Positions 49,082 through 59,552 are shown, numbered from the stretch's first letter. The stretch: 64,000 nucleotides of DNA from an uncultured Clostridium sp. (GCA_934746015.1 CAKVEW010000012.1:26218-90217), one strand, 5' to 3'. Numbers and translations are program-made. The notes: generated by a model not told the origin, from the sequence alone.

Positions 49082-49774
49082 ATGAAATTTGATAAAAACA
49101 TCTTTGAAGGAAGGTTTCTAAGTAGGCCTAATAGATTTAATGCAAAAGTATTATTAAATGATGAAGAAATTGTAGTACACGTTCCAAATACAGGAAGATG
49201 TAGAGAAATATTAAAAGAAGGAACAAAGATATTTCTAAGAGAAGAATTAAATCCTACTAGAAAGACCAAATATGATTTAATTGCAGCAATGAAAGATAAC
49301 ATATTAATTAATATTGATTCACAGGTTCCAAATAAGGTAGTTTATGAAGCTTTACAAAATAAAAAAATTGAAAATTTAAATAAGTATAGTACAATAAACA
49401 GAGAAAAGACTTTTGGAAAAAGTAGGTTTGATTTTAAGTTATCCACAGAAGATGATGAAATATATTATTTAGAAGTAAAAGGAGTTACTTTAGAGAAAGA
49501 TGGTCATTGTAAATTTCCTGATGCACCTACAGAAAGAGGTGCTAGGCATATAATGGAACTTATTGAAGCTAAAAAACAAGGATATGGTGCAGGAATTTTA
49601 TTTCTAATACAATTAGATAATGTGTATACTTTTTCGCCGAATGATGAAACTGACATTGAGTTTGCTAGAGCTTTAAGGTTAGCTAAAGAAAATGGTGTAG
49701 ATATAATGGCTTATAATTGTATTGTGGATGAAAGAATGATTGAAATAAATAAAGAAGTTGATATAATATTGTAA
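49082..49774 (+). CDS. sfsA: Sugar fermentation stimulation protein homolog SfsA
   Basis: The protein is 230 residues. It starts with the family signature FEGRFLSRPNRFNAKV and has VHVPNTGRCREIL, the nuclease-like core DFKLSTEDDEIYYLEVKGVTL, and FPDAPTERGARHI. ATG 49082 follows AAGGAG; an in-frame TTG at 49028 gives an unlikely extension. SfsA proteins have a PD-(D/E)xK nuclease-like fold and an uncertain role. It lies next to the DnaA-box cluster. Confidence 0.93.
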   Translation: MKFDKNIFEGRFLSRPNRFNAKVLLNDEEIVVHVPNTGRCREILKEGTKIFLREELNPTRKTKYDLIAAMKDNILINIDSQVPNKVVYEALQNKKIENLNKYSTINREKTFGKSRFDFKLSTEDDEIYYLEVKGVTLEKDGHCKFPDAPTERGARHIMELIEAKKQGYGAGILFLIQLDNVYTFSPNDETDIEFARALRLAKENGVDIMAYNCIVDERMIEINKEVDIIL

Positions 49775-49807
49775 TTAAGCTAGTTTTTACTAATTAAGAG
49801 GTGGGAT

Positions 49808-50302
49808 ATGAAGTATAAGTTTTGCCCCATGTGTGGCAGAGGATTAGAGGAGAAGTTCAGTTGGGATGAAGGTGGAGTCCCATATTGTTCTCATGATGAT
49901 ATAATGTTTTTTGATACACCTAAGCCATGTATAATGGTGGCAATAATAAAAGATGATGAAATATTGCTACTAAAACAAAGCTATATATATGAAAATTCAA
50001 AGGTATTATTATCAGGATATATTAATAATAATGAAACGGCAGAAGATGCAGTATGTAGAGAAGTTAAAGAAGAAGCTGGTATAGAGATAAATAATATAAG
50101 ATATTTAGGTTCAGATTATGTAGCTGATAAAGAAATTTTAATGATAACATTTGTTGCAGATTTTGTTTCGGGTGAAATTGAAAAGTCTCCAGAAGTAGAA
50201 GGGATTGGATGGACAAAACTTTCTAAAGCATTAGGAGAGATGAAAGAAGATATTATAGGAACAAAAGTTGTTAAGAAGGTATTGGAATTAAAAGAATTAT
50301 AA
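49808..50302 (+). CDS. Nudix hydrolase with N-terminal zinc ribbon (NudC-like)
   Basis: The protein is 164 residues. A small zinc ribbon (FCPMCGRGL ... YCSHDD) precedes the Nudix domain, whose box reads GYINNNETAEDAVCREVKEEAGI with the catalytic REVKEE. The layout matches the C-terminal half of NADH pyrophosphatase, but the family's other N-terminal domain is missing. GAGGTGGG precedes the ATG. The substrate is a nucleoside diphosphate linked to another group, not further defined. Confidence 0.88.
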   Translation: MKYKFCPMCGRGLEEKFSWDEGGVPYCSHDDIMFFDTPKPCIMVAIIKDDEILLLKQSYIYENSKVLLSGYINNNETAEDAVCREVKEEAGIEINNIRYLGSDYVADKEILMITFVADFVSGEIEKSPEVEGIGWTKLSKALGEMKEDIIGTKVVKKVLELKEL

Positions 50303-50303
50303 G

Positions 50304-50342
50304 AAATCAGTAGCTATAAAACTAATAGCTACTGATTTTTTT
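50304..50342. terminator. Terminator between the Nudix gene and the minus-strand pair
   Basis: AAATCAGTAGCTAT (50304-50317) pairs with ATAGCTACTGATTT (50325-50338), with T following on the plus strand. On the minus strand the T-run is weaker. Confidence 0.75.
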
Positions 50343-50685
50343 ATAGTTCATTTCTGGATATTTTAAAACTTAGTATATTATTTGAATAAGTTATTTCTGC
50401 TGTATCTATCATCATTCCAACTAGAGTAAGTTCACCATCTGCCTCAGCTTCTCCACCTAAATTCCAATAATATTCTTCAATTTCGTGTTGTCTATTAGTA
50501 TTTAAAATAGTAGTTAAATTATCTAATTCATCTGCTTCTATATTATTTATTTCACCCCAGATATGAAAGATTGTATTTGAATCATTTTTTTTGAGGTTTA
50601 CATTAATATCTTTTGCACCAAGCTTGTATAGATAAGTCATTAGTTCATTAATAATTTTTAAATTTCTTTCAAATTGGTATTTCAT
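50341..50685 (-). CDS. Conserved-looking hypothetical protein of 114 residues
   Basis: ATG 50685 (minus strand) lies one base after the stop of the upstream DUF1576 gene and has AAAGGAG about ten bases before it. The protein is soluble and acidic, starting MKYQFERNLKIINELM, with a beta-rich middle (IFHIWGEINNIEAD) and no membrane segment. I do not recognise the family. Tight coupling to DUF1576 suggests that the two act together. Confidence 0.65.
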   Translation of the reverse strand: MKYQFERNLKIINELMTYLYKLGAKDINVNLKKNDSNTIFHIWGEINNIEADELDNLTTILNTNRQHEIEEYYWNLGGEAEADGELTLVGMMIDTAEITYSNNILSFKISRNEL

Positions 50686-50686
50686 T

Positions 50687-51937
50687 TTATAAGGTCTCCT
50701 TTTTAAAAACATTTATCACGGGAATTAAGAGCATTGCTACAAATCCTGCTGCTAACCCATTATTATATAAATTAAGTCCACCATGAAGGTATCCTATATT
50801 ACTTACCATATTTACATGTAAAAATCCAGCCAATATACCAATTTTATATCCAAATTTCCCAGCTATTGGGGCTAGTGCAGTGGAAAAAAGAATAGATAGG
50901 ATTAGTGATGGGGAATTAATAGGATTAATATTAATTATGCATGCTAAAATTGCACCTATAATAATTGGGATAACGTTTACTAAATGCTTACCAAAGGCTC
51001 CAAAACCAACAATAGTAAATATTCCTGCAATAGTAGGTCCATTTAAATGAGATTTTAAAGCGAGTACGAGTATTGTTGATAAAAAGCATAATATTCCCAT
51101 ATTAAAATAGCATGTATTTCCGAAGGATATATAAAAATCACTAACCAACTTACCTGGTTGTTTAATTAATAATAAAAACTCTTTTTTTATTGAAGGATTT
51201 TTGTAAGTTCCTAGAACAATTAAATAAATAGAGATAATTAGTAATAAAATTGCGAAGACATAGTTTGATTCTGTATTCCATAGCATTCGAGATTCAAATT
51301 CTATACCTAAGGATCTTAAGATGGACATCAACAATGTAGCATAAATACCAGCTGAAAAGCCTATATTATATAAATTATATCCACTATGGACTTTAATGCA
51401 ATGGGAAGAAATAGGTACTAATATAAATCCAGTTAATATACCGATTATATATCCTAATATAATTCCAATAGATTTTGGAAAATGGTTTGTAAAACTGAGT
51501 TGACTTACAGTAGGTGCTAAAGTTGTAGAAAGCATTGCAACTAAACTATAATTAAGAAATGGTTCCTTTTGATATCTAGAGTAAAGATAAACACCAGTAA
51601 TAATTGGCCAAATATTAAATATATTTTTTCCGAAGAAGGAAAAACCTGTTATTAGCCATAAAGACATAATAGTAGATCCATTTGGTTTAACACCAATAAA
51701 AACTAAAATTAATAGTGCAAACATGCTAGTTAAAGCAGAATTAACAAGTGAAGCTCCTATTCCTCCGATTTCTACATAATCGGAAATTAATATATCAGGA
51801 CTCAGAATTATTTTTTTTAGTCCTGTTACTATTTCAAATGGAGAGTCTAGAATAAATGCAACAATAATAAAGAAAAGATACATAGTTATCAAAATACTAT
51901 AGGGGGGGTATAATTTAATCTTTTTAATATAAATCAC
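50687..51937 (-). CDS. DUF1576 family integral membrane protein
   Basis: The protein is 416 residues with about ten membrane segments. It contains two similar halves: HSGYNLYNIGFSAG in the first and HGGLNLYNNGLAAGFVA in the second, each preceded by GxxGxxxGF-like stretches. An internal duplication is common in transporters. I recall this as the DUF1576 family; its function is unknown. A GAGAGGTGAT-type ribosome site lies upstream on the minus strand. The 114-residue gene follows directly. Confidence 0.75.
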   Translation of the reverse strand: MIYIKKIKLYPPYSILITMYLFFIIVAFILDSPFEIVTGLKKIILSPDILISDYVEIGGIGASLVNSALTSMFALLILVFIGVKPNGSTIMSLWLITGFSFFGKNIFNIWPIITGVYLYSRYQKEPFLNYSLVAMLSTTLAPTVSQLSFTNHFPKSIGIILGYIIGILTGFILVPISSHCIKVHSGYNLYNIGFSAGIYATLLMSILRSLGIEFESRMLWNTESNYVFAILLLIISIYLIVLGTYKNPSIKKEFLLLIKQPGKLVSDFYISFGNTCYFNMGILCFLSTILVLALKSHLNGPTIAGIFTIVGFGAFGKHLVNVIPIIIGAILACIININPINSPSLILSILFSTALAPIAGKFGYKIGILAGFLHVNMVSNIGYLHGGLNLYNNGLAAGFVAMLLIPVINVFKKETL

Positions 51938-52109
51938 CTCTCAAAATTTTTTAGTATTTAACACTAATAAAGATATTAGATATTGATTCTTATTTAATAA
52001 TTTTATAAAATAATCTAGTTAAATATATATTAATATGCAAAAAAGATAGTATAATATAATTATACGAAAAAAAATAATAAAGAGAAAGATAAAATAGGAG
52101 GAGTTTTAT

Positions 52110-52787
52110 ATGGATGGGAAAAAAGTAAAACAGGTACCAGAGATAAAAGGCGCATTAAGAAGCCATGTAATAGAGGTTCCTTCTTGTATTAGAGAATGTA
52201 GTGGGATAAAAATATTTGGCAAAAGAATAAAATCTTTATTATTTACAACAGATGTAGCAATTATAAAAAATACAAATGCAGATGCTATAATTGCAGTATA
52301 TCCTTTCACCCCTCAGCCTATTATAACTCAAGCTTTAGTTATGGCAGCTGATGTTCCTGTTTTTTGTGGCGTTGGAGGAGGAATTACTCAAGGAAAAAGA
52401 GTAGTTAATTTAGCTCTAGATGCAGAATTTAAGGGAGCTATGGGTGTTGTTGTAAATGCACCAACTTCTAATGAAATAATAAGAAATGTTAAAGAAATAA
52501 TAGATATACCTGTAATTGTTACAATAGTATCTGAGTGTGAAAATATAGCAGAAAGAATAGAGGCAGGAGCAACTATATTAAATGTATCTGGAGGCAAAAA
52601 TACTCCTAATATAGTTAAGAAAATAAGAGAAGAGTTCCCTAATTTTCCGATAATAGCAACTGGTGGACCTACTAATGAAAGCATTATGAGAACTATAGAA
52701 GCAGGAGCAAATGCAATAACATACACACCACCACCATCAGGTGAAGTAATGGGGGATTTAATGGACAAATATAGGGGCGAAAATTAA
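52110..52787 (+). CDS. TIM-barrel protein of uncertain function (often labelled hydrolase)
   Basis: The protein is 225 residues with a phosphate-binding TIM-barrel pattern: IIAVYPFTPQP, VFCGVGGGITQGKR, GATILNVSGGKNTP, IIATGGPTNESI and GANAITYTPPPSGE. The late GG and GAN stretches resemble the phosphate-binding loops of HisA/ThiE-type barrels. GGAGGAG precedes the ATG. It is a single gene with a terminator after it. I cannot assign a reaction. Confidence 0.65.
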   Translation: MDGKKVKQVPEIKGALRSHVIEVPSCIRECSGIKIFGKRIKSLLFTTDVAIIKNTNADAIIAVYPFTPQPIITQALVMAADVPVFCGVGGGITQGKRVVNLALDAEFKGAMGVVVNAPTSNEIIRNVKEIIDIPVIVTIVSECENIAERIEAGATILNVSGGKNTPNIVKKIREEFPNFPIIATGGPTNESIMRTIEAGANAITYTPPPSGEVMGDLMDKYRGEN

Positions 52788-52856
52788 AAAGTTTAATTCC
52801 TTTGCATAAATATAGAATAATTATTTTAAAAAGTGTATAATAATAAATATAATGAA

Positions 52857-52893
52857 AAAAGCCACTATGATTAACCATGGTGGCTTTATTATA
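52857..52893 (+). terminator. Terminator before lysA
   Basis: AAAGCCACTATG and CATGGTGGCTTT form the stem around ATTAAC, with a T-poor tail. Confidence 0.65.
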
Positions 52894-52921
52894 ATATTTT
52901 AAAATATATTGGAGGAAATAT

Positions 52922-54214
52922 ATGAAACTTTTTGGGGCAAGCAAAATTGAAGAAAATGATCTAGTCATTGGAGGCATAAAGGCCAGTGATTTAGCTAAAG
53001 ATTATGGAACACCACTTTACGTAATGGATGAAGAACTTTTATTAGATAAATGTAGGGGCTATATAAAGGGATTTAAAGTTAAAGAAGATAACAATAGAGT
53101 AGCTTTCGCAGGAAAAGCATTTTTAACAATTGAAATGTGTAAATTAATTAATGAAGAAGGTTTATATTTAGATGTAGTTTCTGGGGGCGAATTGTATACT
53201 GCATATAAAGCTGGCTTTCCAATGAAGAAAATATACTTTCATGGAAATAATAAAACTTTAGATGAAATAGAATTTGGAATTAAATTAGGTGTAGGAAGAT
53301 TTATCGTAGATAATGTTGAAGAGATAGTTAGAATTAATGAAGTAGCAGAGAGTTATAATAAAAAGCAAGATATATATCTTAGATTAACACCAGGAATAGA
53401 AGCTCATACCCATGATTATATAAAAACAGGACAAATAGATTCGAAGTTTGGTTTTGCACCTGTAGGGAATATTATTATGGATGCTGTAAAGAAGTCATTA
53501 GAGTTAGATAATATTAATTTAGTAGGCCTTCATTGCCATATAGGATCACAAATATTTGAGACAGAACCATTTAAAGATGCAGCTGAAATTATGCTAAAGT
53601 ATATATATGATATAAAACAAGAAACAGGACATTATATAGGGGAGCTTGATTTAGGCGGTGGATTTGGGATTTATTATTCTGAAGGTGATAGTCCAAAAGA
53701 AATAGAAGATTATTGTAATGTTATATTAAATACTGTAGAAAATGTTTGTGATAATTTAGGAATTAAGAAGCCTATATTAACAATAGAGCCAGGAAGATCA
53801 ATTGTCGCAAATGCTGGTACTACATTATATACTGTAGGAAATATTAAAGATATACCTGGGGTTAGAAGGTATTTATCAGTAGATGGTGGAATGACAGATA
53901 ATATTAGACCAGCGTTATATGGTGCAAAATACGAAGCTTTAATTGCAAATAAGGCATTAGCCCCAATGGAAGATAAGGTTACAATAGCAGGTAAGTGCTG
54001 TGAGTCAGGAGATATATTAATTCAAGATATAGAAATTCAAAAAGCAGAAAGTGGAGATATACTAGCTGTTTTATCAACTGGAGCTTATGGATTTTCAATG
54101 GCAAGTGGATATAATAAAATAACTAGACCAGCAGTAATTTTTGTAAGAAATGGTGAAGCAAGAGTAGTTGTAAAGAGACAAAGTTACGAAGATTTAATTA
54201 AGGAAGAAATATAA
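52922..54214 (+). CDS. lysA: Diaminopimelate decarboxylase
   Basis: The protein is 430 residues. It makes lysine from meso-diaminopimelate with pyridoxal phosphate. The PLP lysine lies in VAFAGKAFLT; GLHCHIGSQI, DLGGGFGIYY and EPGRSIVANAG follow, and the C-terminal active-site stretch is GKCCESGDILIQD. GGAGG precedes the ATG. No L-box was seen in front of this gene, unlike the lysine transporter at 26630, so the two lysine supply routes appear to be controlled differently. Confidence 0.96.
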   Translation: MKLFGASKIEENDLVIGGIKASDLAKDYGTPLYVMDEELLLDKCRGYIKGFKVKEDNNRVAFAGKAFLTIEMCKLINEEGLYLDVVSGGELYTAYKAGFPMKKIYFHGNNKTLDEIEFGIKLGVGRFIVDNVEEIVRINEVAESYNKKQDIYLRLTPGIEAHTHDYIKTGQIDSKFGFAPVGNIIMDAVKKSLELDNINLVGLHCHIGSQIFETEPFKDAAEIMLKYIYDIKQETGHYIGELDLGGGFGIYYSEGDSPKEIEDYCNVILNTVENVCDNLGIKKPILTIEPGRSIVANAGTTLYTVGNIKDIPGVRRYLSVDGGMTDNIRPALYGAKYEALIANKALAPMEDKVTIAGKCCESGDILIQDIEIQKAESGDILAVLSTGAYGFSMASGYNKITRPAVIFVRNGEARVVVKRQSYEDLIKEEI

Positions 54215-54224
54215 TATTATTTAA

Positions 54225-54285
54225 AGGAGCTATATATAATAATCACTACTTACTGTATGATTTTATACAGCTCCTATTTTAGTAG
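54225..54285 (+). terminator. Terminator of lysA
   Basis: AGGAGCT near 54226 pairs with AGCTCCT near 54269, with further A/T pairs inside, and ATTTTAG follows. Confidence 0.65.
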
Positions 54286-54368
54286 ATTGACTGCTATTTA
54301 AAATTGTAATAATATGATATACTAAAATATAATATAAGTTATAGAGAGAGGTGATTAATAGTAATACT

Positions 54369-54593
54369 ATGGGGAAAGAGGAATATGTAATTGATAGAAT
54401 AGAAGAGGATTATGTTGTATTAGAAGGTTTAGAGGGAAATATAATCAATATTGAAAAGAAATATATAGCTGATGAAGCAAAAGAAGGAGATATACTTTAC
54501 AAAAAAGATAATCTTTATTATATAGATAATGAAGCTACAAAATTAAGAAAAGAAGAAATAGATAGATTAATGAAAGGATTATGGGAAGAATGA
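54369..54593 (+). CDS. DUF3006-type small protein
   Basis: The protein is 74 residues from ATG 54369, or 80 from GTG 54351. The start is uncertain because GAGAGGTGATT suits neither perfectly. The protein reads YVIDRIEEDYVVLEGLEG, a beta-rich pattern I associate with DUF3006, and ends in an acidic helix. Its end overlaps lepB by up to 13 bases, so translation is coupled. Confidence 0.7.
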   Translation: MGKEEYVIDRIEEDYVVLEGLEGNIINIEKKYIADEAKEGDILYKKDNLYYIDNEATKLRKEEIDRLMKGLWEE

Positions 54594-55138
54594 CAGGAAA
54601 TAATATTGAGAATAATGAAGGTGGAAAAAGTTCAATAAAAAATTTCATTTATGAGTGGGGAATCCCAATAATTTCAGCATTTATTATTGCTTTTCTTATA
54701 AATAAGTTTTTGTTATTTAAGGTTCTGATTCCATCAGAATCTATGGTACCAACTTTAAATGTTGGAGATAGGTTATTTGTAACAAGAGTTTATAATTTAG
54801 ATAAATTAGAAAGAGGAGACATAGTAGTTTTTTATTCAGAAGAGCTCCAAGAAGATTTAATTAAAAGATTAATTGGATTGCCAGGAGATAAGATTGAAAT
54901 AAGAAATGGTGTCGTTTCTGTAAATGGAGAAACACTACAAGAAGATTATATAGGTGCAGAAGATAATTTTAATGGAGTATATGAAGTTCCGGAAGGAAAG
55001 TATTTCTTTTTAGGAGATAACAGACTTTACTCTAAAGATTCACGATATTGGATTAATCCTTATATTGATGGAAAAGATATTACTGGAAAAGCACAAATTA
55101 AGGTATATCCTTTTGATGAGATAGGAAAAATAAAATAG
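54581..55138 (+). CDS. lepB: Signal peptidase I
   Basis: The protein is 185 residues from ATG 54581; ATG 54590 is also possible. One membrane anchor lies at about 29-47. The catalytic serine is in PSESMVPTL and the catalytic lysine in DLIKRLIGLPGD. GDNRLYSKDSRYW is the third conserved box. It removes signal peptides on the outer face of the membrane. Confidence 0.95.
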   Translation: MGRMTGNNIENNEGGKSSIKNFIYEWGIPIISAFIIAFLINKFLLFKVLIPSESMVPTLNVGDRLFVTRVYNLDKLERGDIVVFYSEELQEDLIKRLIGLPGDKIEIRNGVVSVNGETLQEDYIGAEDNFNGVYEVPEGKYFFLGDNRLYSKDSRYWINPYIDGKDITGKAQIKVYPFDEIGKIK

Positions 55139-55158
55139 TTTATTAGAAAGGAAATAAT

Positions 55159-57081
55159 ATGGATAATAAGAATACTGATGAAAATAATAACAATAATAAA
55201 AAGCAATATACTATATTGTATGCGATTTTAGCATTTTTATTTTTATATGGATTTACAGCTACTAAGAACTTTATGACTACAGAGCAAATTAGTTATAATA
55301 AATTCTTAAGCATGTTAGAGAATAATCAAATAGAAAGTGTAGTTATTTCCTCAAGTGAAATAAAAATATTACCAAAGGAAAATGAAGAAGGAATTTCAAC
55401 TAGAAAAGTATTATATACAGGTAATGTAGAGGATCCGAATTTAATAAATTTATTAAATGAGGCTGGTGTAGAATATAGAGCAGAGGCAATTAAAGATAAT
55501 TTTTTTGCAGACTTTATTTTTAGTTGGGTAATTATGCCTATAATACTTTTCAGCATTTTTAGGTTCTTAGCCGGACGAATAGGAAAGAAAATGGGCGCAG
55601 GACCTATGATGGGATTAGGCAAAAGTAACGCTAAGGTTTATAGAGATAATGATATAAAAGTTACTTTTGATGATGTAGCTGGTCAAGATGAGGCTAAAGA
55701 GTCCCTAAAGGAAATAATAGATTATTTAAATCATGCAGAAAAATACACTGAAATAGGAGCTAAGCTTCCAAAGGGGGCTTTATTAGTTGGACCACCTGGA
55801 ACAGGTAAAACACTACTTGCAAAAGCAGTTGCTGGTGAAGCAAAAGTACCATTTTTATCTATTTCTGGTTCAAACTTTGTTGAAATGTTCGCTGGAATGG
55901 GAGCTGCTAAAGTTAGGGACTTATTCCAAGAAGCAGAAAAAAATGCTCCATGTATAATATTTATTGATGAAATAGATTCAATAGGTAAGAGTAGAGACTC
56001 TCAACTTCAAACTAATGATGAGAGAGAACAAACCTTAAATCAATTATTAACTCAAATGGATGGCTTTGATTCAACTAAGGCAATAGTAGTCTTAGCTGCA
56101 ACAAATAGACCAGAAATACTAGATAAGGCATTATTAAGACCAGGAAGATTTGATAGAAGAGTTATAGTTGATAGACCAGATCTTAAAGGAAGAATAGATA
56201 TTTTAAAAGTTCACTCTAAAGGTGTTAAGCTTGGAGATGATGTGGATTTAGAAGAAATAGCAAAAAGTACTCCAGGAGCTGTAGGTGCAGATTTAGCTAA
56301 TATAGTAAATGAAGCTGCTTTAGGAGCAGTTAAACATAATAGAGAGTTTGTTATGCAAGAAGATTTAAGAGAAGCTGTTGAAGTTATTATTGCTGGTAAA
56401 GAAAAGAAAGATAGAATTCTTTCTCCTATTGAAAAGAGAGTTGTTGCTTTCCATGAAGTAGGTCACGCTTTAGTTGCGGCTCTTTTAGATAATACAGACC
56501 CAGTACATAAAATTACTATAGTACCAAGAACTATGGGGGCATTAGGATATACCATGCAGTTACCAGAAGAAGAAAAATATCTTGTTTCGAAAGAAGAGTT
56601 AACTAGTCAAATTATGGTTATGTTAGGTGGTAGATCAGCAGAAGAAGAGGTATTTAACTTAGTTTCAACTGGAGCATCTAATGATATAGAAAGAGCGACT
56701 AAAACTGCAAGAAGTATGGTAACTATATATGGTATGACTGATAAATTTGATATGATGGCATTAGAGTCTGCTCAAAATAGATATTTAGATGGAAGAGCTG
56801 TTAGAGAATGTAGTGAAGAAACTTCAACTATAATAGATGAAGAAGTACTAAACATAATTAGAACTTGTCATAAAAATACTAGAAAGATATTAAATGAAAA
56901 TAGAGATTTATTAGATAAAATTTCTGAATACTTATTAGAGAAGGAAACTATATTTGGAGATGAGTTTATGGAGTTTGTATATGAAAAATATCCAGAGCTT
57001 AAGGAAAAGAAAGATAAGAAAGTAAGAGATAGTAAGTCTAAGGATGAAGTTGTAGTAAATATTGATAAAGATAATCAATAA
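55159..57081 (+). CDS. FtsH-like membrane AAA zinc metalloprotease
   Basis: The protein is 640 residues. Two membrane helices (about 17-34 and 117-136) flank an extracytoplasmic domain. The AAA domain has Walker A GPPGTGKT (211-218), Walker B IIFIDEID (266-273), and the second region of homology [17 protein letters not shown]. The protease site is HEVGH (432-436) rather than the usual HEAGH. The pore motif reads FAG (244-246) where FtsH normally has FVG. These differences suggest a secondary FtsH paralogue rather than the housekeeping one. AAAGGA precedes the ATG. Confidence 0.9.
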   Translation: MDNKNTDENNNNNKKQYTILYAILAFLFLYGFTATKNFMTTEQISYNKFLSMLENNQIESVVISSSEIKILPKENEEGISTRKVLYTGNVEDPNLINLLNEAGVEYRAEAIKDNFFADFIFSWVIMPIILFSIFRFLAGRIGKKMGAGPMMGLGKSNAKVYRDNDIKVTFDDVAGQDEAKESLKEIIDYLNHAEKYTEIGAKLPKGALLVGPPGTGKTLLAKAVAGEAKVPFLSISGSNFVEMFAGMGAAKVRDLFQEAEKNAPCIIFIDEIDSIGKSRDSQLQTNDEREQTLNQLLTQMDGFDSTKAIVVLAATNRPEILDKALLRPGRFDRRVIVDRPDLKGRIDILKVHSKGVKLGDDVDLEEIAKSTPGAVGADLANIVNEAALGAVKHNREFVMQEDLREAVEVIIAGKEKKDRILSPIEKRVVAFHEVGHALVAALLDNTDPVHKITIVPRTMGALGYTMQLPEEEKYLVSKEELTSQIMVMLGGRSAEEEVFNLVSTGASNDIERATKTARSMVTIYGMTDKFDMMALESAQNRYLDGRAVRECSEETSTIIDEEVLNIIRTCHKNTRKILNENRDLLDKISEYLLEKETIFGDEFMEFVYEKYPELKEKKDKKVRDSKSKDEVVVNIDKDNQ

Positions 57082-57226
57082 GCAATTAATGAAAAATAGT
57101 ATTGAAATGAAGTTGATTTAAAAGAAACTGAAGTTTAAAATAATAAAAGTTGGTTAATTTAATGGAAGAGTGTACAAATTTTTTGTTACACTCTTTCTTA
57201 GTAAAAAGTCAAAGGGGGAAATGCTC

Positions 57227-59326
57227 TTGGATAAATTTGAATTCTTAAGGGAAGAAGAAAACCTAAAAAAAACATTAAATATTCTTAATGATGAAACATT
57301 AAATTATATAGAGAAAAGGAAGGCTATTTCTGAATATATACTTGACTATAGAAAGAAATATATTGAAGAATATAGAGATGATGAAGATAAATTAATAGAA
57401 TATTTTGATCATGAAAGATATATAAAAGAGGAAAGTTACAAGGCTATAGATAGAAAACTATCCGAGTTTGTAAAGCTAAAGGAATCACCCTATTTCGGAA
57501 AGATTAATTTCAATGATGATGGATTTAATGAAGAATTGTATATCGGAAGATATGGATTAACACCAGAAGGAAGTTATGAGCCTGTAATTGTAGATTGGAG
57601 GGCTCCTGTTGCATCTTTATTCTATAAAGGAATGTTAGGAGAAACGAGCTATTCAAGTCCACAAGGAGAAATACCTGTAGATATATTAGGAAGAAGACAG
57701 CTTATGGTTAAAAAGGCTAAATTAGAGGGATATTTTGATTCTGATATCAATATACAAGACGAAATATTACAAATGGTATTGTCTTCTAATTCCGGAGAAA
57801 AGCTTAAGGATATAGTAAATACAATTCAAAAGGAACAAGATGAAATAATAAGAGCTGATAGAAATAAAGTTGTTGTAGTTAATGGGGTAGCTGGATCTGG
57901 TAAAACCACAATAGCTCTTCATAGAGTAGCATATTTATTATATAACTATAGGCAACAATTAACTGATAAAGTATTAATTCTTGGGCCAAATGATATATTT
58001 ATGGATTATATATCAGAAGTTTTACCTAATTTAGGTGAAACTGCAGTTAAAAATGAAACTTTCTTATCATTTGCATATAAGGAAATAGGTCTTAAGGAAG
58101 AAGTTAAAGATATAACTTCTTATTTAGAAGAGGTTCTAAAGGAAAATAAAGAAGTAATTAATGAAATACAATATAAATCATCTAAGGATTTCATTGATTT
58201 GCTAGATAAAAAGACAATTGAAATAGAAGAAAATTATTTTGAAATAAAGCCTGTTAGATTTTTAAATGAAGAAATAATTTCAGTAGATGAAATAAATGAA
58301 TTATTTGAAAAACATTATAAATACATGCCTATATTCAGAAGAAGCCAAAAGATTAAGAGAATATTATTTTCTAAGATTAAAGATAAGAGAGATGAAAAGG
58401 TTAGAGAAATTAATATAAATGCTAAAGATGAGAAAGCTAAATTATCAGCAGATGAATTAGCTATTGAAGAAAATAATATAGAGTTCAGAAGAAAAATTGC
58501 AATAAGAGATGTGGTTAGGGAAGTTATGAAATCCAAGGCTGACATAGAAGAGTGGATTAATAATGAAGAAATAATTCATATATATAAGCAATTTATGAAT
58601 ATTGAAAATCTATCATATTTAGATTTAGCTGGAATTTTATATCTGATGATAAAGTTAGATGGAAAAAAAGCAACTTATGAAGTTAAACACATAGTTATAG
58701 ATGAAGCTCAAGATTATAATATGCTTCAATTTATAGTTCTTAAAGAATTAACAGGTTGTAAGAGCTATACAATAGTAGGTGATTCAAATCAAAGGTTAGT
58801 TAAGGCTGAAGAAGTACCTGCAATGCTAAGATTAAAAGATATTTTTGGTGGATTCTTTAGTTTATATCAATTAAATAAAAGTTATAGATCTACTTATCAA
58901 ATTATGGAATATGCTAATAAGTTTTTAAATGAAGATGTTGTAGTACCTTTTGTTAGAAAGGGAGAATTTGATGTTTTAGAAACTACAGTACCAAAGGGCG
59001 ATACTGAAGATTTAATAGAAGTTATAGTGAATCTTTTAGAAGATTATCAAGAAGAAAAATACGAAAATATAGCTGTTATAACTAAGGATAAGGAAGAAGT
59101 AAATATTATTTTACCTGAACTTAAAAAGCGTACAAATATCTTAGCATTTAATAAATCTGATATAGTTTATAGAGGGGGAAAGGTACTTGTTCCTTCTTAT
59201 TATGCTAAAGGGCTAGAATTTGATGCTGTAATAATAGTTGACTTCAATGAAAATACTGATAATTTAATTAAGTATATAATGAGTACAAGAGCACTCCATA
59301 GATTATCTGTAATAAAAATAAGATAA
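57227..59326 (+). CDS. UvrD-like helicase of the HelD family
   Basis: The protein is 699 residues. The N-terminal coiled-coil stretch (about 1-100) is followed by Walker A in VVNGVAGSGKTTIALHR (about 208-224), motif II IDEAQDY, LNKSYRST (motif IV), and STRALHRL near the C-terminus (motif VI). HelD releases stalled RNA polymerase from DNA and RNA. I chose TTG 57227 because GGGGG lies eight bases before it. ATG 57221 is too close to that site, and an upstream frame to 57170 lacks one. The C-terminus is a little shorter than in Bacillus. Confidence 0.88.
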   Translation: MDKFEFLREEENLKKTLNILNDETLNYIEKRKAISEYILDYRKKYIEEYRDDEDKLIEYFDHERYIKEESYKAIDRKLSEFVKLKESPYFGKINFNDDGFNEELYIGRYGLTPEGSYEPVIVDWRAPVASLFYKGMLGETSYSSPQGEIPVDILGRRQLMVKKAKLEGYFDSDINIQDEILQMVLSSNSGEKLKDIVNTIQKEQDEIIRADRNKVVVVNGVAGSGKTTIALHRVAYLLYNYRQQLTDKVLILGPNDIFMDYISEVLPNLGETAVKNETFLSFAYKEIGLKEEVKDITSYLEEVLKENKEVINEIQYKSSKDFIDLLDKKTIEIEENYFEIKPVRFLNEEIISVDEINELFEKHYKYMPIFRRSQKIKRILFSKIKDKRDEKVREININAKDEKAKLSADELAIEENNIEFRRKIAIRDVVREVMKSKADIEEWINNEEIIHIYKQFMNIENLSYLDLAGILYLMIKLDGKKATYEVKHIVIDEAQDYNMLQFIVLKELTGCKSYTIVGDSNQRLVKAEEVPAMLRLKDIFGGFFSLYQLNKSYRSTYQIMEYANKFLNEDVVVPFVRKGEFDVLETTVPKGDTEDLIEVIVNLLEDYQEEKYENIAVITKDKEEVNIILPELKKRTNILAFNKSDIVYRGGKVLVPSYYAKGLEFDAVIIVDFNENTDNLIKYIMSTRALHRLSVIKIR

Positions 59327-59354
59327 TAAATTTGGTGCTGTAGTACAATGAATG

Positions 59355-59412
59355 TAATGCTAGTGTGATTCGAGGTTTGCCAGGTCACAGCTAGCATTAT
59401 ATTTTTTTATTG
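59355..59412 (+). terminator. Terminator of the helicase gene
   Basis: TAATGCTAGTGTGA (59355-59368) pairs with TCACAGCTAGCATTA (59385-59399) with one bulge, followed by seven T. Confidence 0.8.
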
Positions 59413-59552
59413 TAAAAATTCACAATATATACGTATATTTATTAGTCATTATTTAGGAAAGTGAGTTTAAAAGTTGAATAAAATTGAAATTAGATAAAAA
59501 GGTAATATAATTAAATCATGAGATTTATGTAAACGATATAGGAGGTGTGTAA

